64,000 bases of DNA from Microbulbifer sp. SAOS-129_SWC (GTDB taxonomy: Bacteria; Pseudomonadota; Gammaproteobacteria; Pseudomonadales; Cellvibrionaceae), in the NCBI RefSeq assembly GCF_039696035.1, contig NZ_CP155567.1:3095001-3159000 (forward strand), read 5' to 3'. Under the pieces are notes generated by a model. That model was given only the letters and a program-made list of their open reading frames with translations. It had not been told where the DNA came from and made no database searches. Both the position numbers and the translations under genes were made by a program. Below, in pieces: positions 63,263 through 64,000 of this stretch (position 1 is the first letter of the stretch; every line of letters starts with the position of its first letter).

Positions 63263-63931
63263 TCAACCGACGGAAAATGCCAGTATTTGGCTGATTTCAT
63301 TCAGGCTCCGATCCACCTGCCCCTGCCAGGTGGCGATGGCCTGTTGCAGTGCCGCCCAGTCTTTTTTCGACGAAGGCGTTTTCTGCACTACGCCCTCGCG
63401 GATGAGGGCCTGCACCATATCGCTGGAAAATATCAGGGTGTCCACCCCCATGCGGCGCAGGAATACCTGTGCCGTCCTGCCGCCCAGGCGATCGCCGCCC
63501 TTTTGCAGTGCGCGCAGGTTGTCCGCGTAGTTTTCGCTATCCCATCCGGCAAAATAATTTCCGAGCCCCCCGTGTGCATCAGACAGCTGCTTGAAGAAAT
63601 CTGCATTGCGCTGGATCGACCGGGTCTTTGTCCAGTGACGGATCATGCCCTCCTGACGCATGGATTCCTCCAGAGCCTCATCCGACAGGAAGCGGCAATA
63701 ACCCAGATCGAAACCGCGAAAGATCTCCTCGATCCGCGGCCACTTGCCTGCCACCACTTTCCAGTTGAAGCCGGCCTGAAAGACCGCCTTGGAGGCTTCC
63801 GAAAGCCAGAGGTTGTCCGCTATGCGGCGCAGTGCCAGGGCGGATTTCGGCCGCGTCAGCTGCTCTTGCAGTGCCGTTTCGCCTCCAAAGCGCTCGACAA
63901 CGACAGACTCGATTTCGCGAAAGTTGCGCAT
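63263..63931 (-). CDS. DNA-3-methyladenine glycosylase I-like protein
   Basis: A 222-residue cytoplasmic protein with Tag-type features: VFQAGFNWKVVAGKWPRIEE, then DEALEESMRQEGMIRHWTKT, equivalent to the Tag stretch with the DxGI-RH pattern, and RSIQRNADFF. Canonical Tag removes 3-methyladenine from DNA; some relatives act on other bases. It lacks the N-terminal Cys zinc ligand motif of E. coli Tag. It is divergent from the left end of the next region, outside the window. Confidence 0.8.
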   Translation of the reverse strand: MRNFREIESVVVERFGGETALQEQLTRPKSALALRRIADNLWLSEASKAVFQAGFNWKVVAGKWPRIEEIFRGFDLGYCRFLSDEALEESMRQEGMIRHWTKTRSIQRNADFFKQLSDAHGGLGNYFAGWDSENYADNLRALQKGGDRLGGRTAQVFLRRMGVDTLIFSSDMVQALIREGVVQKTPSSKKDWAALQQAIATWQGQVDRSLNEISQILAFSVG

Positions 63932-64000
63932 GACATGTTTCCTTCATCGGGAGCAGTATCCACAGCGGGATCTCTGCCGCAGGAATATTTTTGTGTATAT

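Overview
The window looks like the chromosome of a marine, polysaccharide-degrading gammaproteobacterium. A Cellvibrionales / Microbulbifer-like source is an inference from the NrdB type, the TonB-linked mannan locus with a multi-domain GH5 mannanase, and the high-GC backbone. No rRNA, tRNA or CRISPR array was found.

Region 1 (1-13.8 kb) begins with the 3' end of nrdB and its terminator, followed by a long integron cassette array. I count 24 well-supported attC recombination sites plus one degenerate site. They separate about 25 cassettes, all oriented rightwards, holding 23 genes or gene remnants and two non-coding cassettes. There is no integron integrase where one would be expected (next to nrdB) or anywhere else in the window, so this is a CALIN-type array (attC cluster lacking integrase). 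Cassette genes are AT-rich, small and mostly unknown, and 14 of 23 encode membrane or exported products. Recognisable ones are a DUF3885 protein, an alpha/beta hydrolase, a DUF5063 gene split by an IS30-family element, a DUF2007 plus zinc-ribbon protein and a MAPEG protein. One 394-bp cassette without a gene occurs twice, 98.5% identical.

Region 2 (13.8-19.6 kb) holds single genes on the + strand: a lipoprotein, a SOUL heme-binding protein, an NlpC/P60 hydrolase, an NYN nuclease-like protein, a serine beta-lactamase-like hydrolase, an SRPBCC protein and a DUF3592 protein. Three upstream regions here carry a shared 18-bp repeat.

Region 3 (19.7-36.9 kb) is a beta-mannan utilisation locus. A secreted modular GH5 mannanase and a TonB-dependent receptor act outside and at the outer membrane. 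An operon encodes a sodium/solute symporter, a GH130 mannosylglucose phosphorylase, a cellobiose-2-epimerase-type AGE enzyme and a GH5 lipoprotein. A divergent LacI regulator and a second AGE enzyme (probably mannose isomerase) complete it. Palindromes TGTAACCGGTTACA precede the receptor, the operon and the second AGE gene and are the likely LacI operators. The inferred route is mannan to oligosaccharides, uptake, mannobiose to mannosyl-glucose, then phosphorolysis to mannose-1-phosphate and glucose; free mannose goes to fructose.

Region 4 (37-64 kb) is backbone: an internally duplicated exported protein, a cation/proton antiporter, pilU, threonine aldolase, an SDR, a DUF4862 protein, a glutamate-putrescine ligase-type enzyme, SRPBCC, DUF2750 and DTW-domain proteins, a Spy-like protein, a three-gene FUSC/DUF1656/HlyD efflux operon, small membrane proteins, a TonB-domain lipoprotein, a dienelactone hydrolase, a flavin reductase, a B3-like metallo-beta-lactamase-fold protein, two alpha/beta hydrolases, a DUF4785-like protein, a DUF1223 protein, a large membrane protein and a Tag-like glycosylase.
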